Origin: Manduca sexta
Lineage: Eukaryota > Arthropoda > Insecta > Lepidoptera > Sphingidae
Assembly: GCF_014839805.1 (NCBI RefSeq)
Contig: NC_051130.1
Location: 6,014,001-6,078,000, forward strand
Length of the DNA: 64,000 nucleotides
Reading direction: 5' to 3'
The notes under the pieces were generated by a model that was not told the DNA's origin, made no database searches, and saw only the letters and a list, made by a program, of their open reading frames with translations. This document shows, in pieces, positions 27,181 through 39,952 of this stretch. Each line of letters begins with the position of its first letter. Positions within the stretch are counted from its first letter, which is position 1. The position numbers and the translations under genes are program-made.

Positions 27181-28149
27181 GTTTTTTGATACATAAAATA
27201 TCGGCACAAATGCATTTTGATTATACTTTTAGTAAATTCGAAAGGTCTAATAAATGTAAATAATGTCCCCGGATTGGGGTGATATCAGGCAGGTCGCAGA
27301 TTGAAATTTAAGTTAAATCGTTTCTTTATCGTGGTTCAAAAATGTGTCCTGAACCTATATTTTAATAAGCAAAAAGATATTGCAATTAATAAAATGTTAA
27401 TCGTTATGGCTTGTAGCATAATAATTCGGGTAATTCTTCGTTTTATTTTATTTGCACATTATTGTAGTGAGGTCAATTCACTGCCCGCAGTTAATATTGC
27501 CTCTCATGCAGTTCTCGGCTGTCAAATGATTCTTGTGTTGGCGAAAAAATAAGTTCAATCAACTTCGGACCACGACTACATTGAGTGGCATAATGAATTA
27601 AGTTGATAATACAGGAAAGATCTTGCGAAGGCGCTAAAGGATTGCAAGTATTTTTTTGAAATGAATATATTTCTGCAATTCAATTGATGTTTTTGAATAT
27701 TATAAAATTTTACTCATCACGATCGATATGTAGTTAAAGAAGATCTTCTCGTTTCATTCATCTGCTTCTTAAACAGAGTAAGAACACACAAAAAAGTAAA
27801 TAAAAACGAATAAAAATTAATATTCTAATCATATAAATTCATAACACGCACCTCATAAATCTCGTACTTCCATATGAAATAAAGACGCACTCGACCGAAA
27901 CAATTTGTTTCACACGAACAATTTTCTAAACTAATGAACCTTAATAACACCAGAAAGGTTATATTTTCTTTTATAAGAACTTATGAATCCTAGTCTAAGA
28001 TGTAAAAAGTACATCATTATAAAGGAGCACACGTGTAATGAGTTTTGAGGCATTGACCTTTCATATAGACAGCTCTGTGGAATATAATTAATTTTCATTT
28101 TTATTTCTAACATATCTTTATACAACTTAATTTGAATAAAAATAATGAA

Positions 28150-28494
28150 ATTCCTCATAGCCAGAATTTTGCCCCGACGGCCAATCTCATTGGAGATTAT
28201 AGTACACGAGTGTGTGCGCAATATACACGTGGAATTTGTTCCTTAACTCTCATAGTCCGGTAAGACGACAATCTGACGAACGCAGAAAGTTAGACGCAGG
28301 ACCAACGGCTTTACTTGCTTCTCGGGGCATAAATTACACCACCAATTTCCTGACTCCGAGGTGTCCGAGTGATTTTTAAGATGGAAAAATCCAGTCACAA
28401 TTTTTTGTGGCCTGACCCGGTATTCGAACCCACGACCTCAGCATGGTAGTCGTACTCGTGTCACGGATGTATTGCAACTACGCCGACGAGGCAT
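28150..28494 (-). mobile_element. SINE-C copy 2
   Basis: Minus-strand head ATGCCTCGTCGGCGTAGTTG with B box GGTTCGAATACCGGGTC, then the C-type body: ATTTTTCCATCTTAAAAATC, AAGTAAAGCCGTTGGTCCTG and GTCTTACCGGACTATGAGAG. This copy best shows that the C body is attached to the same tRNA-like head as SINE-A. Confidence 0.78.
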
Positions 28495-28571
28495 TTGCGA
28501 AATAATACTACCTACTTAAACCTCCTTACATATTATGTACCACTTATTTTCTAATGTTATACACTATTTGG

Positions 28572-28786
28572 CACGTACACCCGTTGGTCCTGCGCCTGAT
28601 TTCTCTCCAGTCATGACTGTTTGCCGTCTCACCGGACTATAAGTATATAAGTGCTGGAACAGAGAGTGCACCTGTGTATTGCGCACACACTAGTGCACTA
28701 TAATATCTCCTGCATACTTGGCTGATGTCTGTTAAGATTGGCAGCCGCTGTCGAAATTCGGTTAGGAAGGAATCAATCAATATGTA
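28572..28786 (+). mobile_element. SINE-C copy 3, head missing
   Basis: Plus-strand body only: ACCCGTTGGTCCTGCGCCTG, GTCTCACCGGACTATAAGTA, GATTGGCAGCCGCTGTCGAA and ATTCGGTTAGGAAGGAATCA. It lies 78 bases from copy 2 in the opposite orientation. Confidence 0.72.
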
Positions 28787-29972
28787 GAAGTTTTGCCGTA
28801 TGCGATAGCCTCATTAAAAAATTGCTTAGATGTCTGAATAGCAACAAAATTTTCATAATAAGTAGGTACAAATAGCCATTAAAATTCTGAGAAAGCAGAC
28901 CGTTAAAAAAAGTTATAAATGCACTACAAAAATAAAATCTCAATAAAAATTCACTTTAAAAATCGATTTTGTTGATAGATATTAATGTCTATCCGTCGCG
29001 ACGGCCACCTCAGTAACACTTAAACAAGTTAGATAGCGTTGATGCATAAAATCAAATCGTTTAAAATTTACACTTTAAATTCTTGGAAATGTTTTATGAC
29101 ATGCGTGGGTCAGTTGGTGCCATGGCTTCGACATTTTAAATAATAGTACTTGTATATGCTTTGGTTCCTAAGAAATTTTCTACATGTGACATTAAGGATT
29201 TATTTGCCTTAATGTGTAGTTGTCTTGTGATTTTGGTTAATATAAGTCTGCTATTCGTAATTTGGATTTGTCGAAAAGATGTTTTTCTTTTCATTTGTAC
29301 CTTGATGAGTTTAGTTTTGGTGCCATTTCTTTAAATTTTTAAGAATTCAAGCGTATACTTATTTCATGGTAGAAGTATGACTTTAGTAAATGTGTTTGTC
29401 TTCAGCATGAATAAGTCGAATTGACTGACCAATCAATGCGAAGTGTCCTTGAGAAATCATTTATTACGGCGAGTCAAATATTTAGAGATCCAAAAACTAT
29501 CCTCTCTTCGCTAATATTTTTTTTTATCCTGGAAAATTAACATTTAAATTTTTATGCTGAGAGATTTTTCTCACGTGGATTTAAATAGATGGAATACCAA
29601 GTTATGTATAATGATACCACAGACCTTAGATTCTTGTCTTTTTTAACGTCGTATCTTTACCATATTAATTCATTTCACATTACCATAATGAAAATTGGTT
29701 ATATCCGTTTCAAATTATACAAAATACAGTGAAAGTGTAATAAAAAGCGGCCTTGCGGACCTTGACTTCTCATGAGAATGGATTTAAATTGGTCACAATT
29801 GATTTACATATTAAAGTCTCTAAATTTGGAATTCGATGAACTTTTACTTATGCATCGCCGTTTTAGGCACTGAAACATATTTCTTTTTCAACTATACACA
29901 GAAAGCGTTTTCATTTACAATTTATCTTTTTTATGGAACTTCTTAACTTCGTATTATTAATATTGAATAATT
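28787..29972. other. Gene-free AT-rich stretch
   Basis: No supported gene, RNA or repeat. Confidence 0.45.
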
Positions 29973-30186
29973 TACTAGCTTTTGCTCGCGGCTTCGCCCG
30001 CGTGATCGAGTTTTCCGGGATAAAAGTCACACTATATATTTTTCCGGGATAGAAAGTACCCCGTAACCTCCCCAAGGTCTTAAACTATCTTCATACCAAA
30101 TTACATAAAACCCGTTCAGTAGATTTTGAGAAAATCGATACACACATATAGAAAAGAGGACTTGGTTTTATAATATGTATAGATTA
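29973..30186 (+). repeat. Repeat F copy, well preserved
   Basis: TACTAGCTTTTGCTCGCGGC, TTCGCCCGCGTGATCGAGTT, CCGGGATAAAAGTCACACTA, AAGGTCTTAAACTATCTTCA and CCCGTTCAGTAGATTTTGAG, ending ATAATATGTATAG. It is the best copy of this family here. Confidence 0.75.
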
Positions 30187-32360
30187 GTACTTCAGCATAG
30201 GTCTACTTCATAGAAGATAGTGCTGGCATACGATAATCCAAAGATGATAGTCGAGTGTCAACTTATGAATAAGTTGTATATATTATACCAATTGATGCAG
30301 AATATGCACCAACCAATTGATGTATATACGGAATTATTTGCTGCTATCCACGCTCATGGTGTTTACTTTACAATTAGCGAGCAAACGAACATGGAAGACA
30401 CCTGTTACATCGCCCTATAAACATACACAAATAAAAATACAAAAATTGAGACCTCCTCCTTTTTTGCAGCCAAATATAAAGAATAATGGATGTGTAATGC
30501 CTTGTTGATCTTAAAGAGATTAAGGAAGGGATCGGGTGTTTCGGCTTTCAACAATGTCTAATAGTTTTCTGTGATTTTAACAGGAACTGATGAAACTTGG
30601 TCGTTACTTAGTGCACGCATTGGCAATTTAGTTACCCTTCCTTATTATTCAGGCGACTTTTCTCGCCGCGTCGTGTTATACGTAGTTTTGGGCGGTATCA
30701 AAGGGTGCATTTATGTGCAAGTAAGGTTTAAACTTTAGTTATTTAATCATTATTTTCTTAAATAAATATTTTCTGTGTAAATCGCAAATTTTGTGATATA
30801 ATTTTGCCAATGTATTCACTACACATATGTATATGTTATTTTAGTAAATTGTCAGCACAATTTTCTTACGTTTAAAGCAACAATGGCATAGAAAGATAAG
30901 TATGGCATATTCGAAAACAAGTTGACGTGTGTTCCCATAGTTAGGAAGTGTACATCAATCATGTTCTCAAAAGAATGTAGCTTATCAACTTCCCTTGTTC
31001 TATGTGAATGTGCCGATGTGTGAAAACGCTGTTAATTACACCTGATAAAGTAAATTGTATCTTGTATCAAGTATTGTTTTAGATACTTTTAAGTTATACA
31101 CTGCAGAATATAGACGTTTTTGTATTGAAATTTTTTTAGAATCGTTGTGATTTGAAACTGGATAAAACGTAAATGCGTCGATATTTAAAAAAGGAACAGC
31201 GTGCAACCAGCCCGTATGCTACATTTTGCATCCCTTTGTTAGTATGTGCTTAAAAAAATTGTTTGCGCCTGCGTATAACAATGTTGCATTTTTTGTGTAT
31301 TCTTAATCATGTGAATGTCTTAATCTCACTAATAACTTAATTTTGCAAATATGTTTTCCTGTTACGGAAGAATGTTAAACCTTTAATTTACCCTAATACT
31401 CCTAATACTCTATATCCCTGTCAATATCTCGTAGACTATTTTTCAGAAGTTTCGCTTCTGCCGTGTGTAAATTATACACACACACACTTTTATATTTTAT
31501 TTCGATCTTTTAAAGAACATCGCATCTATTTTCGATAAAGAACCTTCATTTTGTGAATATGTAATTATTTATAACAATAACATATTAGCTATTTCAATTA
31601 ATCTATAGGTTAACATTTGTTTCCTATCTCACAAATTCCTAGTAATGTTCTAAAAATTTTAATAGTCAATAAAATGTTATAAATAGTTGTACATTCTCTA
31701 TTTATCAACTAATATACATTTTAAAGATTTAATTGCTGTAAAACATTAACGGAATCAAAATAATTATCATTTTTATTAATTGCCTTAATCTAGTGTCACA
31801 GGTTTTGGCAAATGCAATTAATTTTATATTTTGCAATTACTTGTATCTGTAAATACTACTTTCGCTACTAAATGTAAGTATAATTTTCGTATATTGGGGA
31901 CATCCATCATTTGCCGCTAGAAGACATTTTGTTCTTAATACATCAGAATTATATGAGATTGCGCATTTTAGAATCGTTTGATGATAGAACAGGGAGAGAT
32001 CTCTCTAACTGAGCAATAGCCTTAAGGAATTTGATACGAATAATGGCCGCCCTTCGTAATATAACAAGGTTATTGCAAACTAGACAATCGTGTCCACTTA
32101 GGTTCATACTAACTTTGCTTGCGGCTCCGACTGTTACAACTGTTTATCTGATTGTTACAAGGAATTACTAATGTTTTACGTATTTAAATCTCTTAATTTA
32201 TAGAGTATTTCTCGTATTTTTGATGTCTCTGAAAGTAAGCTTGATTGTAAGGGGTCACTGTAGCTAATTGAAATGGACTATGCCAGGGGCGTAGTCCAGC
32301 TGATGGCTGTCGGGGACTTTTTTCTAAACAGAATAATTGAGACACTAACAATGTTAAAAA
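30187..32360. other. Gene-free stretch with simple repeats
   Basis: No convincing gene. A GC-richer piece (GGCGACTTTTCTCGCCGCGT, about 30651-30670) is followed by a donor-like GTAAGG at 30720. An (AC)n microsatellite lies at 31474-31487, beside a small perfect hairpin CAGAAG..CTTCTG at 31444-31460. Confidence 0.45.
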
Positions 32361-32365
32361 ATTAT

Positions 32366-32850
32366 ATTACAGCTCTGTATTATATACTGTCCCACTGTTG
32401 GACACAGGCCTCCTCTACTAGTGAGAGGGATTAGGTTAGTTAGTCTTAGTCCACCACGATGGCCTAGTCCGAATTGGTAGACTTCATACATCTACAAAAT
32501 TCCTATAGAGAAATTCTCAGGTATGCAGGTTTCCTCTCGATGTTTTCCTTCACCGTTAAAGTAAGCTATAATTCACAAAACACTCTCTGTAGTTGGTCCC
32601 TTATGACTGAGCATCGTGGTCATCATTGGATGTACCGCATTTAGAGCCGATTATTTGTTTCCACCGGTTTCTGTTCATTGCATCTTCAACTAGTTTGTGG
32701 AACTTGGTAGCAGACGAGTCTTTAATCTTTTATTCACAAAGAATACATACATAAATTTAGGTAAGTCAGAGGCGTGTGTCCTTGGGATTCAAACTTGCAG
32801 ACATACGTCTCGGCAGTCCGTTGTGCATCCAACTAGGCTATCGTCGCTAA
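32366..32850 (-). mobile_element. SINE-B copy 4, split by a nested insertion
   Basis: The 3' part (ACAGCTCTGTATTATATACT, CCTCCTCTACTAGTGAGAGG) and the tRNA-like head (ending AACTAGGCTATCGTCGC) are separated by foreign sequence at 32580-32731. ATTCACAAA is present on both sides. A variant block around 32433-32505 is shared with copy 5. Confidence 0.82.
32580..32731 (-). mobile_element. LINE 3' fragment nested in SINE-B
   Basis: The 152-base insert is bounded by a 9-base duplication ATTCACAAA (32571-32579, 32732-32740). On the minus strand it translates as KFHKLVEDAMNRNRWKQIIG before a stop. That resembles the C-terminal end of an insect non-LTR reverse transcriptase. This is a 5'-truncated retrotransposition product. 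Confidence 0.72.
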
Positions 32851-33082
32851 ATATTAATGAACTAACTAACAATGTTACTACTGGGTCAACTTTCGTTGAC
32901 ATTTAGTACAATTTATCTACCTGATTTAGCAAATGCTCCCGTCGCTGTTCTACTTTAGCCTTGGAATATCCTTTCTAAGTGCCGTTGGTATTTTCCCATG
33001 GAGTGCTTATTGAGAATTAATAACTTAATACATATTTATTAACATTGAACTATTATGTGTTATTTTTACAATCACAGAAATG

Positions 33083-33330
33083 TGATGGTAAGTGGAGTGC
33101 CATCTAGAGAAGGACAAGAGTCGTAACAATTATGCCGGCATATAAACAGGCTGATCCTTGATCCGTGTTTACGTTTGTAGTTTAAGGGATAGAGACATGC
33201 TGCAGTAGACTTTATTTACAGCATGTTTGCCAACCCGTTCTAGGCCAGCCTGGTGGACTAAGACCTAAACCAAATTCTCTTTGACCTAAACCCTCTCAGT
33301 AGTAGAGGGCCGTGCGTAATCTATAAATGG
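33083..33330 (+). repeat. Repeat E fragment followed by a SINE-B 3' fragment
   Basis: GATGGTAAGTGGAGTG and AATTATGCCGGCATATAAAC (about 33083-33170) belong to repeat E. From 33243, AGGCCAGCCTGGTGGACTAA and CCCTCTCAGTAGTAGAGG are the 3' half of SINE-B, with a small internal duplication of GACCTAAACC. Confidence 0.62.
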
Positions 33331-34209
33331 CTCAGCTCCACTGTGGTAGTATGAATATTTCCCAGAAAACCGACGTAAAACGATATTACTGTTCCGCTTG
33401 GTATGTGAGAGATTTTCGGTCAAAGAATCTCGTCGTATCTGAGCGATATATTGTTCATTTGGTAAATGTTAAAAGCATTTTTGAAATACGTTGTTAAAAA
33501 ATGATCAATCATTGAAAAATATACCCTGAAAAGGATTAAAATTTTTAGCAAAACAGTGATGTTCATTATAATTGATCCTTTCTATAATAATACTTTTGAT
33601 TTACGACTTATACGTGACAGCCATACAAATATAAACATAACACGAAACTGTTATGTAAACATTATGTAACATGCCCAGATGGGATTCTGATACTATTTTT
33701 TATTTTAGAGCCGTGAAAATGTATCTTGGGTGAAACTAGTTGTTTTTACGATTTTGAAAGCGATAAGTGTTCCTTTTACATACGATTATATATACTTCCG
33801 CACAGACGGTTTTTATTGCGTTGCTTAACACTTTTCATATATTCATGAGTATGCGTAAATTAATTTAGCTGTCTCGAAGTTGGGTTTTAGACCTTATTGT
33901 TTATATTTAAAGGTTGAAACAGTGTGTGCGGTCCTGGAATTTATATACCGTTAAATAAATTGAAGCATATAAAATGTTTGTGATTTTAAATTAAAGGGAT
34001 TTCTTTGGCTTGTCTATAAAAATGCTTTGTTGATTTTGATATTTATTTGTTGGTAGCCACAGGAATTGTCAGAAACTAATCTAGATAACTTTCATAGAAC
34101 TATGTAGGTAATGCTAAATTTTACGCGTACAGAAGCAAATGCTAGTAATATTTGTATGGGTAACATTACGCTTAAGATCACTTTATAGACATATTTTAGG
34201 TTTCTTATT

Positions 34210-34548
34210 AATAATATCAGCCCTGTATTATATTATACTTGCCCACGCTGAGCACGGGCCTCCTCTACTACTGAGAGGGATTAGGTTAGTTAGTCTTAGT
34301 CCACCACGATGGCCTAGTCCGAATTGGTAGACTTCATACATCTACAAAATTCCTATAGAGAACTTCTCAGGTATGCAGGTTTCCTCACGATTTTTTCCTT
34401 CACCGTTAAAGCGAACGATAAATTCACAAAGAATACACACATGATTTTAGAAAAGTCAGAGGTGTGTGCCCTTGGGATTTGAACCTGCGGACATTCGTCT
34501 TGGCAGTCTGTTCCACACCCAACTGGGCTATCGATCGGTCGATCGGTC
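34210..34548 (-). mobile_element. SINE-B copy 5, complete, with target duplication
   Basis: The SINE is flanked by the 11-base direct repeat GGTTTCTTATT (34199-34209 and 34549-34559). The head end carries a short tandem (TCGGTCGA)n at 34531-34548. The block TAGGTTAGTTAGTCTTAGTC is shared only with copy 4 in this window. Confidence 0.88.
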
Positions 34549-34994
34549 GGTTTCTTATTGATATTTTTATATTATTTCGCAATATTATTACGTTCATTAC
34601 GAGCTTATTACGTTTTTACATTAATTCAGTACAAAATAAAGTATTATTTAGTCTATGTGGATTAATTAACATGCTATTTGTAAGCTATTGAAATTATAGG
34701 CAAAGTTTTAATTAACAGCAATTAATGAATTTTATGTACGATTTATAAATAGAAAAAAATAGCAATAAATTAAACACATAACTTATTCAAAGAAAGTGAT
34801 CTATTTTAAACAGATTTTAAATGATTACATTCGAAACAAGTTTTCAATTATATGTTAGTTTTATTGGCCAATTAACTGTAATTTAACGATTATATCATTG
34901 TTTTATCTGATGCGAGCGAAGAAATAAGAACTTAGGGTACCGTGTGGATAAAAGTTTATCATATTTAGAAAAGGACATTAAAATTGATTGAAAC

Positions 34995-35320
34995 AAGCGG
35001 CGATAGCCTAGTTGGCTGTGGAACGGTCTGCCGACACGAATGTCCGCAGGTTCAAATCCCAAGAGCACACACCTCTGATTATTCTAAAAAAATATGCGTG
35101 TATTCTTTGTAAATTATCGCTTGCTTTAACGGTGAAGAGAAACATCGTGAGGAAACCTGCATACCTGAGAAGTCCTCTATCGGAATTTCGAGGTTGTGTG
35201 AAGTCTACCAATCCGCACTAGGCCAGCGTGGTGAAGTAAGGCCTAATCCCTCTCAGTAGTAGAGGAGGCCCGTGCTCAGCAGTGGGCAAGTATATAATAC
35301 AGGGCTAATATTATTATTAA
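34995..35320 (+). mobile_element. SINE-B copy 6
   Basis: Full length: AGCGGCGATAGCCTAGTTGG (A-box side), GGTTCAAATCCCAAG (B box), CTTTAACGGTGAAGAGAAAC, and the end ATAATACAGGGCTAATATTA. It lies in inverted orientation to copy 5, about 450 bases away. Confidence 0.87.
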
Positions 35321-35844
35321 ATTTGATGTTTAAAAACATTGTACATTTTCACAATGAGAAATTATAAACGATCTTAAATTATTAATATTAAACCAGTTTA
35401 AAAATATATTTGTTTCCTTATCTGCAAAATTTACAGCAAATTCAAATTCTATTTTTAAATCCAAAAAAAGAAACTTTATTTGAAATTGACCTCTATTTTA
35501 TCTTTTCTCGATAGGCACGGAAAAGATGCGCAGTGACCGTACGTCTTCATGTGTCTGTGTTATTTACATTGTAGGTTTAAAGAAACATATCTATTTGCAT
35601 AACCTTTTTAGTTTGAAATAACCTTTATAAAAATAAGTGAAGAAAGTAAAAAGTACACGAAAAGTTTATTTTTGGTTATGTGATCTTCATATTTTTTATT
35701 GTTACAAGTGTCTTGACGAGTCTCGACTTAATATTTTTTATAAAATAACAGAATTTAATTTTGGTAAATTTTAAACGAATAAAATTTACCAAAATCTCGG
35801 CGACATACACCATAAATTTACTTTTTTAAAGTGGTTAAATTTTT

Positions 35845-36130
35845 AACTGGTGGTAGATCTCTCGTATGAGAGAGTACACCTGGGTACCACCGCAATGTCT
35901 ATTTCTGCCGCCATGCAGTAGTGTAGTCACAAGGACATTGTAGCCAGTGTAACTACTGCACATAATAAGACTTAACATCTCATGTCTCAGGATGGCGAGC
36001 TCAATGGAATGCCAAACAATATTTTGTAATTCATGGTGTTGGATGGTGTTTCTACTGTTAATGGGCGGTCATATCGCTTACCATAAGGCGAACGGCAAGC
36101 CCGCCTCGCCATTCAAAGCAATAAAAAAAA
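35845..36130 (-). repeat. Repeat D copy 3
   Basis: Inverted relative to copies 1 and 2: ACTGGTGGTAGATCTCTCGT, GTCTATTTCTGCCGCCATGC, AATATTTTGTAATTCATGGT, and AGGCGAACGGCAAGCCCG near the high-coordinate end, followed by a short A run. Confidence 0.75.
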
Positions 36131-36588
36131 ATAATTACCTTTGGCAGTAGTCTACGGCAAAACATTTATTACAGTAATATAAGAGAAGTGAAATAAAGTT
36201 TATTATCCCGTGTTCTCATTTCTTATCTCGTAATAAATGGTAATTCTTAAAAATCTAAATAAACATCTGTCTGTCATCGTCATCTCGTTCCAGTCATGAA
36301 ATTCTGTATCAACTGCATTAGTATGCATTTTCTTAAGGATATTACTGCATTTTTACTGTTAAAGTGTTTCATATTATATAAAAAAGAAAATATATGTAGG
36401 TAAAAGTCATTTCACATTTTTTATGTGTCAATAACTTTCACTGACGTAACATTTACTATTTAGCACAATTTGTTCCTATCATCCCATGATGTGAGAACAG
36501 CGATAAATAACCGATTTAATAAATTAATTTAAAATAATTCTTTATATTTAGTACTTAGTAACAAATGCGGAACACATATTACTATTTA

Positions 36589-36806
36589 GACTGCCTCGGT
36601 GACCTTTGAGGTCCCGGGTTTGAATCCCGAGTCGGGCAAAGCGTTGTTTGGTTTTAACTGCTTAGTATCAGCTCGGAGTCTAATTTATCCCCAATATGGT
36701 ATTAGGCTCGCCCCCTACCACATGGAATGGAACACATTGGGCGAAAAGTGAATACTCTCGTTGCACCTCTGCTTACCCTTTCATGGATACAGGCGTGTTG
36801 ATGTAT
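36589..36806 (+). mobile_element. SINE-A copy 4, head with internal deletion
   Basis: GACTGCCTCGGTGACC joins directly to TTTGAGGTCCCGGGTTTGAA, so the central part of the tRNA-like head is lost. The body (GGAGTCTAATTTATCCCCAA, GGCTCGCCCCCTACCACATG) and the 3' end are present. Confidence 0.78.
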
Positions 36807-37072
36807 GTATAATATAACTTCACCAAAATCATGCAGGTCATATTTTCACTGTAACTACTAATATAACGCTTACGGCAACTTAATTCGTTTATAATATTAG
36901 TAATGAATATCCGTATTTTATTTCTAGCGAATTCAGCTAATTTGGGTTACGCAAGTAACTGAAAGTCATATCATTGACCTATGTTATATAATCGTAGATG
37001 TATTGTGAATTTTGGCAGTAAAGATTTATGTTATGTCTTTTATACGACCGCTACAAAGTGACTCCAATACAC

Positions 37073-37211
37073 CTGGTAAGTGGAATGAGGTCCAGTAGAA
37101 TGTCGACTGACGACAGATTATGCCTGTTGGAGCCGGATATATACAGGGTGATCCCAGAACGCGAGATAATAGGTGGTCCACTATGGTTTTAACACCTTGT
37201 GTACGGTGTCT
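37073..37211 (+). repeat. Repeat E copy 3
   Basis: TGGTAAGTGGAATGAGGTCC, AGAATGTCGACTGACGACAG and AACACCTTGTGTACGGTG match copy 1 with internal shortening. Confidence 0.68.
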
Positions 37212-38784
37212 CACAGAAACCTTTATTTATAAGTCATTAAAGTTTCTTACGTGCGGGAAGAGAGTGCTATATGTCTAAACCTTTGATACACCGCTTTGCG
37301 ATAAGTTTGCTCTATAAACGTAGTGTCGGTTATTATTTCTTTGAAAACAAAGTAGTTGTCGACGGTCGAAAAATGTACTGTTAATCTAGATGGAAAACTG
37401 GTTGTGAATTTTCTCTTTGTGCAATGTTGGGATAAGAGAAACGATTTGTAAAGTCAGTTATAAGAGAAACGGCTAATGCTTAGACAGGATGATAATCGTA
37501 GAAAAAGAAAATAGCTATCGTCATCGCTGTCCGCATTTGAATCCAAGACAGTACCATCACAAGATTAATGCTATGCAAAATTAATCATACCAAATGAGCT
37601 AAGAGTTGCGTCGGTTGCTTTGTACAAGCCCTTATAGTTTCAACAACCGACCGAAGTTTATAATGAATCTATTTGTCAAAACCCAAGAGACGCGGCAAAG
37701 ATCCCTATTTATGATAGAAAATTAATAGCATGCCTTTCTTCATTCATTACTATATTCACTTGATTAACTACTCCAACGGCTTTTAAATAGATATTTATTT
37801 TGGCCATCGATCTTCAAATGTTTCAGACATAATTCAAAGTTAATGTAAATTAATTTTACGATGTATCTAATTATATGTCAATATAAATTACCCATTATAA
37901 ATTTGTTATCAGTGATTGGAATTGGATGTTATACTTCCTTATTGCCTGTCAAAAATTTGCCATTTGGTCACAAAATTTAAATTTCGAATTCTGATGGTAT
38001 TAGGTATAATTTTTGCATAAGGTCATTAAGGCTTATTAGTGTATCCGTATACGTGTTTATTATCATATTTTTCAAACTTAAAATTAATTAGTCCAAGGCC
38101 GTTGGTATTGCGTATAGGACTGTTGCTATGGAAGTGAATTTGTATAAATGAATTTATATAAATATTTATAATTATCACCTCTTTCGATGAACTAGAAATA
38201 AAACACTTCATCCTCCATAGTATTTGTAGAACAATCGTTGTATTGTCAATTTTGATTGCTTTACTGATTAAGTGATTTTAGTTAGGTAATTATTTCATAT
38301 TTATAATATTATTGCCATCGATATACTTACAATATTGTGTTCAATTCATACCGTATCTTATTCAGTGCCCATCAATTCTCTTATCTCAAGTCTTCGTGCT
38401 CAGGTTTACTCCTAGCTATAATATCTTGTAAAACTTCATCTGCGTGTGTCGCTAGGGCAGCTATTTAATGTATGACAGCATGTCTTCAAGATTGATGTTC
38501 AAAGGGCGGTTATAATTCTAAATCTAATATCAGTTTGACGTAACATAAGCAACTAATGAAGAATCGATGTTGATTTATGTTTTATCAGCACCGCATAGCA
38601 ACGTTTTTGATATGTCCTGTAAAATGATTAGCTGCTAAGCATTAGATTAACTCCATAAAGTAATTTATGTTTTTGCCAATATTTTAATAGGTGGATGAGT
38701 ATTTAAAGTAAAAGTAACGTATTTATACCGTTCTTTATATTTAATTAAATATCATATTTATTAAGTTTTTAAAATAGAGCTGAG
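37212..38784. other. Gene-free AT-rich stretch
   Basis: No supported gene or clear repeat. Confidence 0.45.
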
Positions 38785-38794
38785 AATCAAAATA

Positions 38795-39057
38795 CATACA
38801 TAACATCACGCATTTTATCCCCGAAGGGGTATGCAGAGGCGCAACTAGGGCATCCACTTTTCGCCAAGTATGTTCCGTCCCATGATGTGATAGGGGGCGA
38901 GCCTATCGCCATATCGGGCACAAATTCCAGACTCCGGGCTGATACTGAGCAGAAAAACCCAAATATCACTTTGCCCGACCCGGGATTCGAACCCAGGACC
39001 TCAGAGCGCTATTGTACCGGACGTGCAATACAACTACGCCACCGAGGCAGTCAAAAT
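38795..39057 (-). mobile_element. SINE-A copy 5, complete, with target duplication
   Basis: Nearly identical to 19619-19888, with about five differences over roughly 250 bases by eye. It is flanked by AATCAAAATA at 38785-38794 and 39058-39067. The tRNA-like head, B box (GGTTCGAATCCCGGG) and CCCCTTCGGGGATAAAATGC end are intact, so it is likely a recent insertion. Confidence 0.92.
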
Positions 39058-39952
39058 AATCAAAATAATTTCCTGCTAAGTTTTTTTTCATGGTTATAAA
39101 AAATATAGTATTTTGGTATTCGCAATATTACATAGGTGATAGGTTACCGGTTACCGAACGCGGTTAAACTATTACTAAGCGAATACAAATATTGATTACC
39201 TCAGCGAAGATTTGTGTTAATCGATCCATTCCAAGATAAAGCAAAAACAAACATACAAACACACTTTCTGACTTATTCCAAGTGGGTTGAATGATTCCGA
39301 TATCCAGTCCACGGTTAGTGGCGTAGAACGCATTTCCGAAAACAATTTAGAGATAATCATCGAGGTTTTTACTTCAGGTCGGATTTGAATGTTGCAATGT
39401 ATAGAGGATGAATATACGAGGAAACTATAAAGTGTTATGAGAAAAATGAACGTTTATCCGGGAAGTGAAAAGCTGTATGCAATTACTGCATTGTTCTCAA
39501 CACCGTCAAAACTTCGACGAATGAATTAATTAATGTTTTGCGATGCAATGGTATTGCGTTTGTCATGGTTGTTTAGATTTATGGTTGGTAAAGTGGGTCT
39601 GTAATTTATCTGGGTAGGATCTTAGATTGTGTGAGGCCTCGTCAATCAATTACAGAATAATGTGGAACTAACTTCAAAATATTATTACAATTCGCTTGTT
39701 CACTATTATATATGTTATATTTTATACAACAATTTAATTATATATCACATTGCTCTGTCTTTTTCAGAAAAAAAAATCACTAATCCCGAAGGCTAAATAA
39801 AGTTGAAACCATTAATTTTCAAGCATTTTCAAATTTTTACCAATATAAAAATTATAAAATATTTTTCGACTTAAATGGAAATGAATATAGGACCCTGTAG
39901 TAATAAGCCGGCGAATTATATATTAATATATATGATTAATGTACAATTGTAT

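Noticed and set aside
34464..35221. Short frames on both strands containing a DLNLRTFV-like string
   Set aside because: They are the two orientations of the SINE-B head at copies 5 and 6, not related proteins.
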